The translations under genes were made by a program, and so were the position numbers. Below the pieces are notes generated by a model. It had not been told where the DNA came from. It worked only from the letters and a program-made list of their open reading frames with translations, and did no database searches. Shown one piece after another: positions 1-9,105 of a DNA stretch of 64,000 bases (positions are counted from its first letter, which is position 1; every line of letters begins with the position of its first letter). The stretch lies in the NCBI GenBank assembly GCA_022559845.1, contig JAHNEJ010003548.1, positions 1 to 64,000 of the forward strand, read 5' to 3'. Source of the DNA: Amorphophallus konjac (lineage: Eukaryota > Streptophyta > Magnoliopsida > Alismatales > Araceae).

Positions 1-617
1 AGATTCATTTCATAGGTCATCAATGAGTCTATTAGCTTGTCCACCTTGGTGTTCGGAAGATCCCTCGACTCCTCAATCACTGTCGCTTTTGTATGCCATA
101 CTGGAGTCAGGGATCGCAGTATCTTCCTCACGATCTCATAGTCAGAGTAGTTTTTCCCCAGATTTCTGAGACCGTTGGTTATGAGGGTAAGACGAGCATA
201 CATCTCGGTGATGGTCTCGCTGGGCTTCATCCTGAAGGCCTTCATACTCTGAAATCAGTAAATTAGCCTGGTCTCCCTCACCTGAGAGGTTCATTCATAA
301 ATGACCTCCAGCTTATCCCACATCTCTTTCGTTGTGGCACACGAAGAGACTCTTGCAAATTCAGTGAGATGTAGAGCACATTGTATGGCGTTGATGGCGC
401 TCCAGTTGAGAGTAGATTTCCTGATCTCCTCTCTTGTCCATATATCCTCATTAGGATGCAGCTCAAATGGTCCTTTACTTACCACCTTCTAGATTTCATA
501 GTCTTTCGCCCTAAGAAACATTTGCATGCGGTTCTTCCAGTATGCGTAGTTCGTCCCATCAAAGTATGGGGGCTTCGTGGTGGAATGTCCTTCAGCTGTC
601 ATTCCTCTTGCATCCAT
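1..617 (-). pseudogene. Copia-type gag, 5' part, decayed
   Basis: This is the N-terminal part of the capsid (gag) protein of a Copia LTR retrotransposon, read on the minus strand. The start codon is at 617-615, about 40 bases inside the primer-binding site at 660-671, which fits a gag start. The opening has the family pattern PPYFDGTNYAYWKNRM (gag N-terminal domain), followed by a UBN2-like stretch with TTKEMWDKLEVIYE near 300. A TAG falls where the family has Trp (about 490), and the frame is lost near 290 and picked up again in another frame to the left edge, so no intact protein is made. The element continues beyond the left edge, so its pol and 3' LTR are not visible. The gag style resembles Sirevirus-related Copia elements, but the clade is an inference. 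Confidence 0.8.
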
Positions 618-659
618 GGCCGTTTCTCTTCAGGACGTTGATCCCTGCTGAAGAGTTAG

Positions 660-671
660 GCTCTGATACCA
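660..671 (-). other. primer-binding site (tRNA-iMet) of Copia element
   Basis: The minus strand reads TGGTATCAGAGC directly inside the LTR edge. This is the classic Copia primer-binding site, complementary to the 3' end of initiator tRNA-Met. It fixes the LTR/internal boundary at 671/672 and the orientation of the element. Confidence 0.9.
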
Positions 672-913
672 GTTTATAGGATCAAGCTCCTACCGTTGCG
701 CTAAAAGCTCGAGCTGGTAGCGAAGGCGGAACCTTATTTCCTTATGGCAGTGCAGAACCCCACACTATCGTGCTGTGGGTGGACATGAGGGGCTTCGCAC
801 ATGGACCCCATAATCCATGCGGCGGGTTGGGCTGTCAAGCGCCGATGCACCACGTGGGTCCCATACCCCACATGGAGCAACAAATCACAAGGGAGACGCT
901 GGAAAATCCAACA
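672..913 (-). repeat. LTR copy 1 (5' LTR of the left-edge Copia element)
   Basis: A 242-bp unit whose minus-strand start is TGTTGGATTTTCC and whose end abuts the primer-binding site at 660-671. It is repeated almost unchanged at 970-1211, with a handful of substitutions by eye. The internal end does not finish in a canonical CA, so the exact edge is uncertain by a few bases. Confidence 0.75.
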
Positions 914-969
914 ATCTCCCCCCCAGCGACATTCGGGGGATTTGAACCCGCGACCTCGCTCTGATACCA
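914..969 (-). mobile_element. 56-bp minimal internal domain (TRIM/SMART-like)
   Basis: Between the two LTR copies lies only a second TGGTATCAGAGC primer-binding site (958-969), a tRNA-like stretch containing GGTTCAAATCC, and a purine run GGGGGGGAGA touching the next LTR, which would serve as polypurine tract. LTR, primer site, purine tract, LTR is the layout of terminal-repeat retrotransposons in miniature. Whether it moved as a unit or arose by LTR recombination within a Copia element cannot be decided here. Confidence 0.6.
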
Positions 970-1211
970 GTTTATAGGATCAAGCCCCTACCGTTGCGCT
1001 AAAAGCTCGAGCTGGTAGCGAAGGCGGAACCTTATTTCCTTATGGCAACGCAGAACCCCACACTATCGTGCTGTGGGTGGACATGAGAGGCTTCGCACAT
1101 GGACCCCATAATCCATGCGGCGGGTTGGACTGTCAAGCGCCGATGCACCACGTGGGTCCCATACCCCACGTGGAGCAACAAATCACAAGGGAGACGCTAG
1201 AAAATCCAACA
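970..1211 (-). repeat. LTR copy 2
   Basis: Near-identical to 672-913 at a period of 298 bp. It shares the segment around CACCACGTGGGTCCCATACC, and its minus-strand start also reads TGTTGGATTTT. To the right, homology stops at about 1211, where LINE-like sequence begins. Confidence 0.75.
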
Positions 1212-1221
1212 CTAGCCGCAC

Positions 1222-2649
1222 AACAACCTTGCACCACCCGGCTCCTGTGCCACCTGGGGGGCGATAGAAGTGGGGAAGCCATTAAGCCCTCCCTTTAAGC
1301 CACCCTGAAAGCCTCCGTTGGCCGCAGGGGGTATTGGAGGATCCATAGTTCTACGAATGGTGGCTGCTCTGCTTCTGGGCTGTGCTTCCAATCTACTGCT
1401 GCCAAGGAGACATGATTTTGGCTAGCAACGGCCCTTTCGGTAATTGTCGGTGGACTTTATGGCAGTCGGTGTCCCTGCTTATCTGCCGGGCCAGCGTTGC
1501 ACATGTCGAGGAAATCGGGCGGGGGAGATAAGTATATCAGGTCATTGGGATCTGATATGATGATGCTGTTCGGAAGTAAATTTGGGCTTCACCGGATCGA
1601 GGCAAGTAACAACATTAGGTAAGTTGGCTTCACCCTACCCGCAAGGGATTACATACCTAGCCCTCCTACCTGACCAATCGCCCATGTTAAATTCACCAGG
1701 GCCGCTGGCTGAGTGCCACGACCCCCATGTTCTTGTGCATCTTCCTCCCGCACCAGTGACTCCTGCTCGGATCGTCGAAGGTGGATGGAAATCGGGAAGA
1801 CTTCATTGTCGGTCTGGATGGTGAGGACCCTCAACATTGCCAGGGAACTACTCACCTAGACCGTCACTGTGAGAGCCACCATCTCGCCCTCTGTGGAGAG
1901 AGCTGTTCTGGCCACGATCGCCTCGAAGACGCGGACCAACCAGGATGCACTGACCTCATCGCAGTAGATTAGGGGAACCCCCACGAGACGGAGGTGGCAT
2001 CTGCAGACCCTAGGGTCTGGGAAGGTCCCTCTCCTGAGATCCCATATCGCCACCTTGAGCACCACCATGCCCGTGAGTACGAATCCTGTTGTGGTCACCT
2101 CCTCAACCACCTGCTCGCACCTCCATCGTCCAGAAATCTGGACCTGTTCACCTTGGTCACCTCCTAGCTGGCATCTCACCCTCCTTTTGGCCAGCACCAC
2201 CCTCACCCTCATCGCATCAACTCCCTACTCCACTGATGCTACCCACAAGCATTTCTTGAACCACTCCTTCCGACACTCACCACCTTGTTCGGCAGCTGAC
2301 TTCCCTCCACACAACGCTCTGTGAACCTCTTTCCATACCCTGCACTCCTGACAACCTCAGAATAGGACCTCGGAGCAGACGGGACAGCCTCACTCTTCGC
2401 CTGACCAGCTTTTGAGTTGCCCCTGCTTGCGTCTCCCTCGTCGGAGAGGGAGACACCCTCTGCAGGTGACCCCGCCTCCCACATCAGTAGCAGGCCGGTC
2501 CTTGGGATCAAAATCCTAGGAATCTCTTTGTGTCCTCTAGCCTTCGGAAGCCTCCTTGTTGGCTTCGGCGTTGAGGGCCCTCTAGGGGCATGCGGTTTGC
2601 ACTTTGCACTGGAGGCGACCTCCGAGCTCCCCCGCCCCATGGCACCCAT
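1222..2649 (-). pseudogene. LINE ORF1-like (DUF4283-type) remnant
   Basis: Minus-strand reading frames give a Pro/Ser/Lys-rich N-terminus ending in RSYSEVVRSAGYGKRF (2649-2239). After a frameshift near 2220 comes a globular stretch with VCRCHLRLVGVPLIYCDE and, past an in-frame TAG at 1858-1856, MLRVLTIQTDNEVFPISIHL. SYxEVV followed by a globular domain with a VPL/GLPL motif and a strand like INGxxFPI is typical of plant LINE ORF1 or DUF4283 proteins. A Gly-rich tail (NGGFQGGLKGGLNG) reads at 1235-1340. No CCHC zinc knuckle was found. Family assignment is by pattern only. Confidence 0.5.
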
Positions 2650-2873
2650 TTCCCAAAGTTTCTTTCTCTAGAAACGGCTAAAGAGAGAGTCGTGAACAGA
2701 AAAGTCGAAGTCTTAAGTTAGATACTTAGATGGGGTGGATTGGTTTTGAATTTGCATTTCCTTGGCTTGATTTACAGCATTTATGAACAAAATTCTTTCG
2801 TAGTGGCCATTTAGGACAGATAGATTCCATTTGGCTGATCTCTCAAGTGATGAGTAGGATGTGGCACCAACCA

Positions 2874-4010
2874 TTTTTTTAATTTTTTTTAAAAGTGGGT
2901 GATACCACTATTGTATTAATAGTAAAAGAGGGATGTATAAGTGTTGTCAATGTGTTCCAAAAAAAATTCCTATACAGTCAAAACAACTGTCCACACCAGG
3001 ATGGTGTGAACCTCTCTACCCCTGAACAAAACTGCCCACTCACTCACACAAATAAACGAGGCCAAACTGTCCACTACTTTAGTTTCCCCTCTGAAAATTC
3101 TGTTGTTCCTCTCTCCCTATAATGTCCATAGAGTGGCATGAAGGATAATTCACCCTTTGTAGGTTTCAACTTCTGTCCCGTTGGCCAATCAACTGATGCA
3201 CATTCCTATGCAAAACGATAGCACCATGTGTCTTGCTCGCGGTCTCTCCCCAAACATCTTGTGCGTAGGAGCATCTTGTAAAAAAGTGATTTAAAGTCTC
3301 ATCATCCTCTCCACACAAGCAGCATAAGATGGGTGGATTCTGTAGAAAGGGAGCAAGCTTATCACATGTCGTAACCTCCCATGAGAGATCTTCTAAATCA
3401 GAAGTTTCACTTTCAATGGACTCTTGGGAATCTAAATCTGTGAGGTGAGGCAGTGGCACACTCGTCCGTCTGAAATGAAAGTGTAAGCTGACCTAATTAA
3501 GAAGGATCTCTCCTTTGCCCACCACCACCACCACCACCACTGATTCTCTCTATTCGGCTGCGGAGTATAGTCAAGAAGGAAGCCTAGGAGACCCTTTAGC
3601 TGATCCATCTCCTTCGTCATGAGGTTCCTCCTAAATGATAGTATCCAAGTTCCTCCTGACAGTTAGAGATCAAAAGTCTGAGAAACTGAAGTCAATCGTG
3701 TTGCTGAAGCTATATATAGCCTCGGAAAAGATGCTTCTAGGGTAAAATTTCCACAATATCTGTCCTTCTAGAAGAGTCACTTCTCCCCGCTTCTCAGTCG
3801 GACCCTCCACTGGAGCTAATAATGTCCTTGCAAGACAAACTGACCCGCTAGATGGGTGAAATGTTATGTCGAGATGTCGGTGACATCTCTCCGTTTCTCA
3901 CTCTATCATAATACCTCAGCCTAATGACTTGTGTCCACAGTCCATCCTTGCTGACCCATAGCTTCCACAATCACTTGCACAAGAGAACCAAATTTTCAAT
4001 AAGAAGAGTA
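2874..4010 (-). pseudogene. LINE ORF2 3' end with zf-RVT and poly(A)
   Basis: The minus strand carries the end of a non-LTR reverse transcriptase. A frame at 3620-3480 reads SFLIRSAYTFISDG, then 3459-3166 has CCLCGEDDETLNHFFTRC followed by VWG, which is the zinc-binding domain (zf-RVT) closing plant LINE ORF2. Frames are broken by shifts and stops, and the polymerase core is missing or unreadable, so the copy is 5'-truncated and dead. On the plus strand a T-rich run at 2874-2890 marks the poly(A) end of the element. A His-codon repeat (CAC)n at 3518-3540 appears as poly-Trp on the minus strand. Confidence 0.7.
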
Positions 4011-4679
4011 GGACTAAGGATCAACTAGTGTCTTTCAGTTTGATGGAGCTTGACGGTGGGCTATAGTTTTGGAGGGACGAATTCTCAAAGCATTAGTCTT
4101 TTGTACAATCTTTGTAGCCGTGTAGGTACTTTACACCATCTTGGCGTGGACTTGTAAAGTGGGGCTTTTTGGGGTTAGTTTTTTTGAACATGGAGGGATC
4201 TTTATAGTGGGGTGGACAAAGTTTCTTTTTCTTTCTTTCCCACCTTCATAGATGTACACCATTTTCTTCAATTTTTAATGTATGTACGGTACAATCTATT
4301 TTAAAGAAGAGAAAGATCTCCTTTTGAGTTTTAACATGTTATTGGCCTATCCTTTTTCAAAGAAAATGAAATAATAGGTTCTTATACGTTTTTTTTCTAG
4401 GAAGGTGACCAAAGGCCACAACACATTAAATTGTTCTTATACAAATTTAAGTCAACCAATTCAAATATCTAGACACTCAATTAATTCTTACTTACGTATC
4501 CAGTTCATTTTGCCATCTAGTATTACCTAGTTACTTTTATAACCTTATTCTTAGATAGGGCAACTGTCTTAATTGACAAGAGGACTCCGATTTACACCTA
4601 GAGTTCTCACATTCAAATCCACTTAGAGACAACTTTCCATCCTTTTCGAGCTAAATGTTCATGGACTTCGTCCTACTTT
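4011..4679. other. no gene recognised
   Basis: AT-rich sequence without a readable domain on either strand; ORFs are short. The left part may still be decayed LINE sequence. Confidence 0.5.
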
Positions 4680-5519
4680 CATAGTTGCCAAGGTGGTCAT
4701 TTAGGTGCCGCCTTGGCGACCAAGAGCCCTTAAAGGTTCGAGGCAACCTGTCTCTCTATGCCCCCAAAAGGCGAGCAAGGTGCCTACCTAATTTAAATAT
4801 TTTCTATTAATTTTAATTTATTTTCAGATAGGAAATTGTTTGTTGACTTTTATTATTGGTTGTTGGCTTTATTTGGCATTATTGATTTTTTTGGGATTTT
4901 TGTCAATATTAGTCTCTCCAATCTTGTGGCGTGCGTGTACATCCCTATAATCTTCTAACTCTCTAAAAAAGCTCATGTGGTTAATGACCATCAGAAAAAA
5001 GAATATTTCATAGAATATTCTATCTTGATTGTGATGATGGACCGTCGTGCCGCCATCCTTTGCACCAAGTCTGTTGACCCTGGTCTGGACGTGATGCGCT
5101 ATGGACCATTGTGTCAACGTCTCCTCCTTTGAGAAAATCCTAGCGACTGGCGACCTCGCGATGGCCCGACGACGACGTAAGACAGAGATCTGCCACCTAA
5201 TACCTTGGCCTGAACAACCCTGCCCCCCCTTGCTACCACCGTCGGCCAACCCCCTATCCAAGCACCCTCTCCCCTCCTCTCCCGGCCCCCTCTCTCCCTC
5301 TAGCACCTTGGAACCCCCCGCCCCCCATCCCGTCGCCATCTGCAACCCTTCTTCCCAGTCGTGGACAACCTCCCTGGCCCCCCATCCAGTTGCCGTCTGT
5401 AATGTCCACTCTCCCGGCCTGCAACCACGGCCCCGAGAAAGTTGGATCCTCGCCATCGTTACTTTGACTCTAGTGACGTACGGGTTAAGACGACTAATTA
5501 CTAACTTGCCCTTAGGTTA

Positions 5520-5520
<1 letters not shown>

Positions 5521-5556
<36 letters not shown>
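5521..5556. repeat. (CT)n microsatellite
   Basis: About 18 uninterrupted CT units immediately upstream of the GC-rich segment that carries the OVATE remnant. Confidence 0.95.
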
Positions 5557-5558
<2 letters not shown>

Positions 5559-5764
5559 GCATCCCTGGAGCCGACGATGGCCGCCGCTGCCCTTGGTCCA
5601 GTTGCTATTGCTACCTTCTTGGCGGCACCGGCGCTCTACGAGCCCGACCAGGGTAAGGAGCTTGGAGGCGGTGTCGGCTCATTCTCCGCCAAGGGCAATG
5701 GGAGAGAGGGAGGGGGCTCTCTGAGAGCAATCAGTGGTGACGGAATCTATGTCCACGGCCTGGG

Positions 5765-5965
5765 GGAGGGGCGATGGCGACGGCATCCACATCTGTGGCG
5801 GGATTGGTGCCAGTGGCGTTTGTGTCCAAGGCTAAATCAAGGGCTATGGCGGCATCCACATCTGCGGTTGGATCAGGGGCAACGACGACATTCGCAGCTG
5901 GATCGGGGACACCTGTGGCATCCACGACTGGATCGAGGGCGATGGCATCCGTAATTGGATCTGGC
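5765..5965 (+). repeat. GC-rich minisatellite
   Basis: Degenerate units of roughly 35-40 bp built on GGCGATGGC/GGCATCCACATCTG/GGATCAGGGGC recur about five times. In the plus frame this gives Ala/Ser/Gly-rich peptide (SAVGSGATTTFAAGSG). The reading frames here are probably a by-product of the repeat. Confidence 0.6.
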
Positions 5966-6030
5966 AGCTTTGGCAGTGGTGGTGCTTCTTTGGAGCCCTA
6001 GCTGTTGGTTCTTGGAGGAGAACAAGCGAA

Positions 6031-6510
6031 ATGTGGCAGAGGACGGGAGGAGCACGGGGGTCAGGAGGGAGGGGTGCCTACGGGAGCCCTATAGTGGGGC
6101 AGCGTGGGGCCGGGCGGGTTTTGGTTGGGGGGGGGGCTGTGAGCTCAACGGAGTCGTGGTTCACCAACTTGGAGGGCCCGGCGTCGGAGAGCTTCTCGAC
6201 GGAGTCGGAGAAGGAGGGCTCCCCCAGGAGTTGTCGTGGACAGCTGTCGATGGAGGCGGTTATCCGAGCGCTATAGTCGGATAAAGGTTGGGGCGGCGCC
6301 AGAGAGCTCTTCTTTGAGTTCGGGGCCACGAGCTCCATCCTAGAGGTGTCCAAGCTTGGGGTGTTCCCGTTCAAGGAGAGCGTGGTGATGGCCATGGAGT
6401 CAGATGACCTGTACAAGGACTTTGGGGTGTCCATGGAGGAGATGGTGGCGGCACATAGGGTGAGGGACTAGGATTGCCTTGAGGAGGGGTGCTCGCTGGA
6501 GGAGAGGGCC
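6031..6510 (+). pseudogene. OVATE family protein (OFP) pseudogene
   Basis: OFPs are plant transcriptional repressors defined by a C-terminal OVATE domain of about 70 residues. One plus-strand frame reads SWFTNLEGPASESFSTESE (about 6160), then after a TAG at 6274-6276 continues in the same frame with ARELFFEFGATSSILEV, LGVFPFKESVVMAMESDD and LYKDFGVSMEEMVAAH, which is the first half of the OVATE domain. A second TAG (6469-6471) sits in the DWD position, where the family has Trp, and after DCLEE the sequence dissolves into G-rich repeats, so the second half of the domain is absent. Two in-frame stops plus truncation make this a dead fragment. It lies inside the candidate transposon 4680-6986, so it is probably a captured or retroposed copy. 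Confidence 0.75.
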
Positions 6511-6800
6511 CGGAGTGGACTAGAAGGGGGGCGGTTTTGCTCGCCAGAGGAGAGGGCTAGGAGGGCTGGGGGCTATTCGCTGAGGGGGGTGCGTGGGGGG
6601 GTCTGCTCGTCGGAGAGGTGGGGGTGGGGGGTCTGATCGTCAAAAAGGGAGGGGGGTAGGGAGGGGTAGGGGGGGGGGAGTCTTGCTCGTCGGAGGGGGA
6701 GAGGGGGACAGACTTGCTCGCCTCAAGGGGAGAGGAGGGTCGGGAGGGGTGGGGGGCTCCTCGCTGGAGGGGGAGAGGGAGCTCACCGCCGCTGCCAACC
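6511..6800. repeat. G-rich degenerate repeat
   Basis: Strongly purine-rich (GGGGAGAGGG-type) sequence with recurring TGCTCGYYGGAGG-like blocks at intervals of about 30-60 bases. Long frames on both strands here are low-complexity artefacts. It resembles the G-rich block at 21290-22020. Confidence 0.6.
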
Positions 6801-6986
6801 AAGGTTAGCGCTCTCTCTCTCTCTTATTCAGCTCGCGTTGACGGCTTGGAACTTCCCTATGCATTTTTGGGATTCTTAAAGAGATTCCAATGTGCCATCT
6901 AGGCAACGCCAGTTTGACACCTTATCGCGTAAGTGCCTAGACTTCCCATGAACGTCATATGTTGCCTTTTCGCCTTGACAACTATG

Positions 6987-7549
6987 CCTTCCTATCTAAG
7001 AGGTCCAAGTATCTTTTAGAAAGTTCACCCCTGCACAACTATGCCCAATTGGCACAGTTCTCCTGGGAAGTGGTAGGATGGGTGTCTTCTGGTGAGTTAA
7101 AGGGGAGAACACCCCTCATTTCAATGCCCTCATTGTGGGGTGGGGGTTGGAGCTTGGCCATTTAGTAGGTCTCCCCCTTCCTTTGGTAGTCTCACATTAA
7201 TAGAAGTTAGGGTTTTTTTAACATATATACCCCTCTAATCTATTGTAATTGTATTTGTACTTTCATGAGTTGTTAAAAAATCTCTGGGCACTTCCAAATG
7301 GTTGTAGTTTTATCATTGCCATGACTTAAGTATAGTTTAAATAATGGAAATACCCCCAAATTAGATTTTATAGGGGCACGATAAGATCACGCGAATCCTA
7401 AGGATATTTTTAGTGTTTTGTATTTATGAACAATTTCCATAGCATCTTTTAGGAATATTGCTTCGAAGTTGACGGCATAAGAACTGGAAATGTATAATTG
7501 CAACCATTTGGAAATAAATATGCAAGGGCACTTTTTGACAATTCATGGA

Positions 7550-7593
<44 letters not shown>

Positions 7594-7654
7594 TACACAC
7601 ATATGGCAGGGATACATAAGTAAAAGTCCTTAGAAATTAAAGTCAATTTATGCC
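6987..7654. other. no gene recognised; (AT)n(AC)n tract
   Basis: AT-rich spacer with a compound microsatellite, (TA)n followed by (CA)n, at about 7552-7600. No protein domain seen. Confidence 0.6.
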
Positions 7655-7800
7655 AATGTAGGTTTTTTTACACCCAATTTTTACTTTTAAGCCCCTACTA
7701 TCACAAGCAAATACGTTTTAGTCCCTCAAAGCTACTTATTTGTCAGAAAGTCCCCAAAATCTTGTAACTCTTTATAAAAAGCTCATGTCTTTAGTAGACG
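7655..7800 (+). repeat. left terminal inverted repeat of Pack-MULE-like element
   Basis: Pairs with 8950-9105 in reverse orientation, at a level of similarity that leaves long common words (GTCCCTCAAA, CCCCAAAATCTT). The outer limit is uncertain by about 10-20 bases. Confidence 0.6.
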
Positions 7801-7944
7801 GTAGAAAAATGATATATGCGGTTAAAAAGGGAAGGGGGAAATATTTTATGTAGGTAGGAAGTTTACCAAATAAACCCCAAGTCTCTCCACCCCCCGTTGT
7901 CATGTGATTTCGGTGTTGAGATCTCCCCCCCCCACCCCACACAC

Positions 7945-8030
7945 ACACATACACGCTGTTGGGCACTTCGATGTCGAGGTTGATGCCGTCCAATCCTTGC
8001 CACCATAGTGAAGCTCCAATAGCAATCAAA
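7945..8030 (-). pseudogene. class III chitinase (GH18) fragment with active-site strand
   Basis: The minus strand reads WWQGLDGINLDIEVPNS. LDGxxxDIE is the catalytic strand of glycoside hydrolase 18 (consensus DGxDxDxE, the final Glu being the acid/base). Here the first catalytic-strand Asp is Asn. In intact plant class III chitinases (secreted enzymes cutting chitin) this strand follows the segment found at 8585-8790 after only about 15 residues. Here 550 bp of LRR-kinase sequence in the opposite orientation separate them. Truncated on both sides. Confidence 0.55.
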
Positions 8031-8035
8031 GCTCA

Positions 8036-8585
8036 ACCTGTGCTTCAACAACCTCACTGGCTTGATCCCGGCGGAGATTGAAAACATGACAGCGTTAGAG
8101 GAGATCAGCGTCAACACCAACAACTTGATTGGAGGAATAGTGAGGCTACTTTTCATTCCTCACTTTCAATGTTCCTCTGATAATCCTCAAATCTCAATGG
8201 TCATGGGACGGCCGCCAACAATGAGGAGCTGGTGGCGGACAACTGCTTGATGTCGGCGGTGGCGGTGGCTATGGCCTCACAAACTTCACTACGGTGGGCA
8301 ACAACTTCATAGGACCTCTGTTGAGCTACTTGCGGATTCGCTTCTAGGTCATTGTTCGTTGGGAGGAGAACCATTTCTCTGGAAACATATCACAAGCATT
8401 TGATGTGCATCTCGATTCGGTGTACTCGAATCTCTCTCGGAACCCATTGACAGGTGAGCTCTCGTCAGATTGGTTGCAATGCTAGAGCCTCTAATACCTT
8501 CACATCGATGGCAACAGAATGACTGGAGGGATCCCCCCAGAGAGTTTGCCGCGGCTTCAAGTTCTGAGATTATCTTCAAAGGCCC
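8036..8585 (+). pseudogene. LRR receptor-like kinase ectodomain fragment
   Basis: The plus strand encodes decayed leucine-rich repeats in shifting frames: LNLCFNNLTGLIPAEIENM and EISVNTNNLIGG (8040-8140), NFTTVGNNFIGPLLSYL (8282-8335), NHFSGNISQAFDVH and YSNLSRNPLTGELSSDW (8370-8475), and IDGNRMTGGIPPESLPRLQ followed by VLRLSS (8505-8575). The LxxNxLxGxIP pattern is that of plant LRR receptor kinases; no transmembrane or kinase part is present. The NISQAF / GELSSDW / IDGNRMTGGIP order resembles the MIK2-type subgroup (inference). In-frame stops and shifts show it is non-functional. It sits between two chitinase pieces of opposite orientation. Confidence 0.75.
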
Positions 8586-8790
8586 TAGGTAGGCCTTCTA
8601 CAGGTAGTCGGCGACGGTGCAGGTGTCATCCTCCCTGGCGAGGCCGCAGGGCCCCACGGCATTGCCGAGGGAGAGAAGCACTTTGATACCCATGGTCCGA
8701 CAGTGCTTGATCTGGCTTGAGAGGTTTGCGTTTTGGCTCGAGTAGATGGCGATGCCCGCGTCGATGTCATCCCTGGCAGTATCAACTGCA
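8585..8790 (-). pseudogene. class III chitinase (GH18) N-terminal-half fragment
   Basis: The minus strand reads NLSSQIKHCRTMGIKVLLSL followed by a Gly/Ala region and CTVADYL, matching the strand-3 region of plant class III chitinases or xylanase-inhibitor-like GH18 proteins (LSSEIxxCQxxGIKVLLSLGG ... VADYLWNxFLG). The Trp after VADYL is a TAG stop. The signal peptide and first strands are missing; the fragment starts next to a poly-C/(CA)n tract at 8795-8825. Confidence 0.6.
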
Positions 8791-8794
8791 ACCT

Positions 8795-8846
8795 CCCCCC
8801 CCCCCCCCCCTCACACACACACATACTCTCTCTCTCTCCCCCCTAA
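8795..8846. repeat. poly-C, (CA)n, (CT)n tract
   Basis: A run of C followed by CACACACACACA and CTCTCTCT. A very similar poly-C/(CA)n tract lies at 7926-7951, just beyond the other chitinase fragment, so similar tracts lie next to both fragments. Confidence 0.85.
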
Positions 8847-8949
8847 CCCCGACTCTTTCTTTGCTCTCTAGCTTTCACATATAATCGAGGTTTTTTTTCA
8901 TCTTTTACTACACATGGGTGAAGTTAACCACACATGGGTTAACATTTTT

Positions 8950-9105
8950 GTGGATTGTATCTTTCGGAGGGAACAATAGAGGATTTTTAACGAAATGGAG
9001 AAGATTTTGGGGGCTTTTTGACAAATTGTTAGATTTGAGGGACCAAAACATAATTATCTATGATTGTAAATTTTGTAATGGCTTAGTAAAAAAAATCCCC
9101 TTTTC
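8950..9105 (-). repeat. right terminal inverted repeat of Pack-MULE-like element
   Basis: Inverse partner of 7655-7800; see that entry for the shared blocks. Confidence 0.6.

Larger units (their letters stand above)
4680..6986. mobile_element. candidate DNA transposon with captured OVATE gene
   Basis: The ends are imperfect inverted repeats: CATAGTTGCCAAGGTG at 4680-4695 and its inverse at the right (CATAGTTGTCAAGGCG reading leftwards from 6986), 14 of 16 identical. Beyond these 16 bases the ends diverge, and no target-site duplication is clear, so the boundaries are tentative. The interior is much richer in GC than its surroundings and includes an OVATE-family pseudogene (6031-6510). A subterminal segment (about 4890-5000) resembles the inverted end of the neighbouring Pack-MULE (7740-7800), so there may be more than one element here. 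Confidence 0.35.
7655..9105. mobile_element. Pack-MULE-like element with chitinase and LRR-kinase fragments
   Basis: The segments at about 7655-7800 and 8950-9105 are inverted copies of each other. Both, read inwards, contain a T-rich start, a TTTTAGTCCCTCAAA / TTTTGGTCCCTCAAA block, a TTTGTCARAAAG block and CCCCAAAATCTT. Inverted ends of about 150 bp enclosing only pieces of unrelated host genes is the Pack-MULE pattern. The interior has chitinase pieces (minus) and an LRR piece (plus). No transposase is present and no 8-10 bp target duplication was identified, so superfamily assignment is inferred from TIR length and cargo. Confidence 0.6.

Noticed and set aside
914..969. A functional tRNA gene
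   Set aside because: Only a B-box-like half and the primer-site motif are present; no cloverleaf of normal length can be formed, so it is treated as part of the LTR element.
2055..2324. 89-codon plus frame
   Set aside because: Opposite strand of the LINE ORF1-like remnant.
5101..5520. 139-codon Pro-rich plus frame next to a (CT)n tract
   Set aside because: GC-rich, low-complexity, overlapped by an equally long minus frame (4869-5456); no support for either as a gene.
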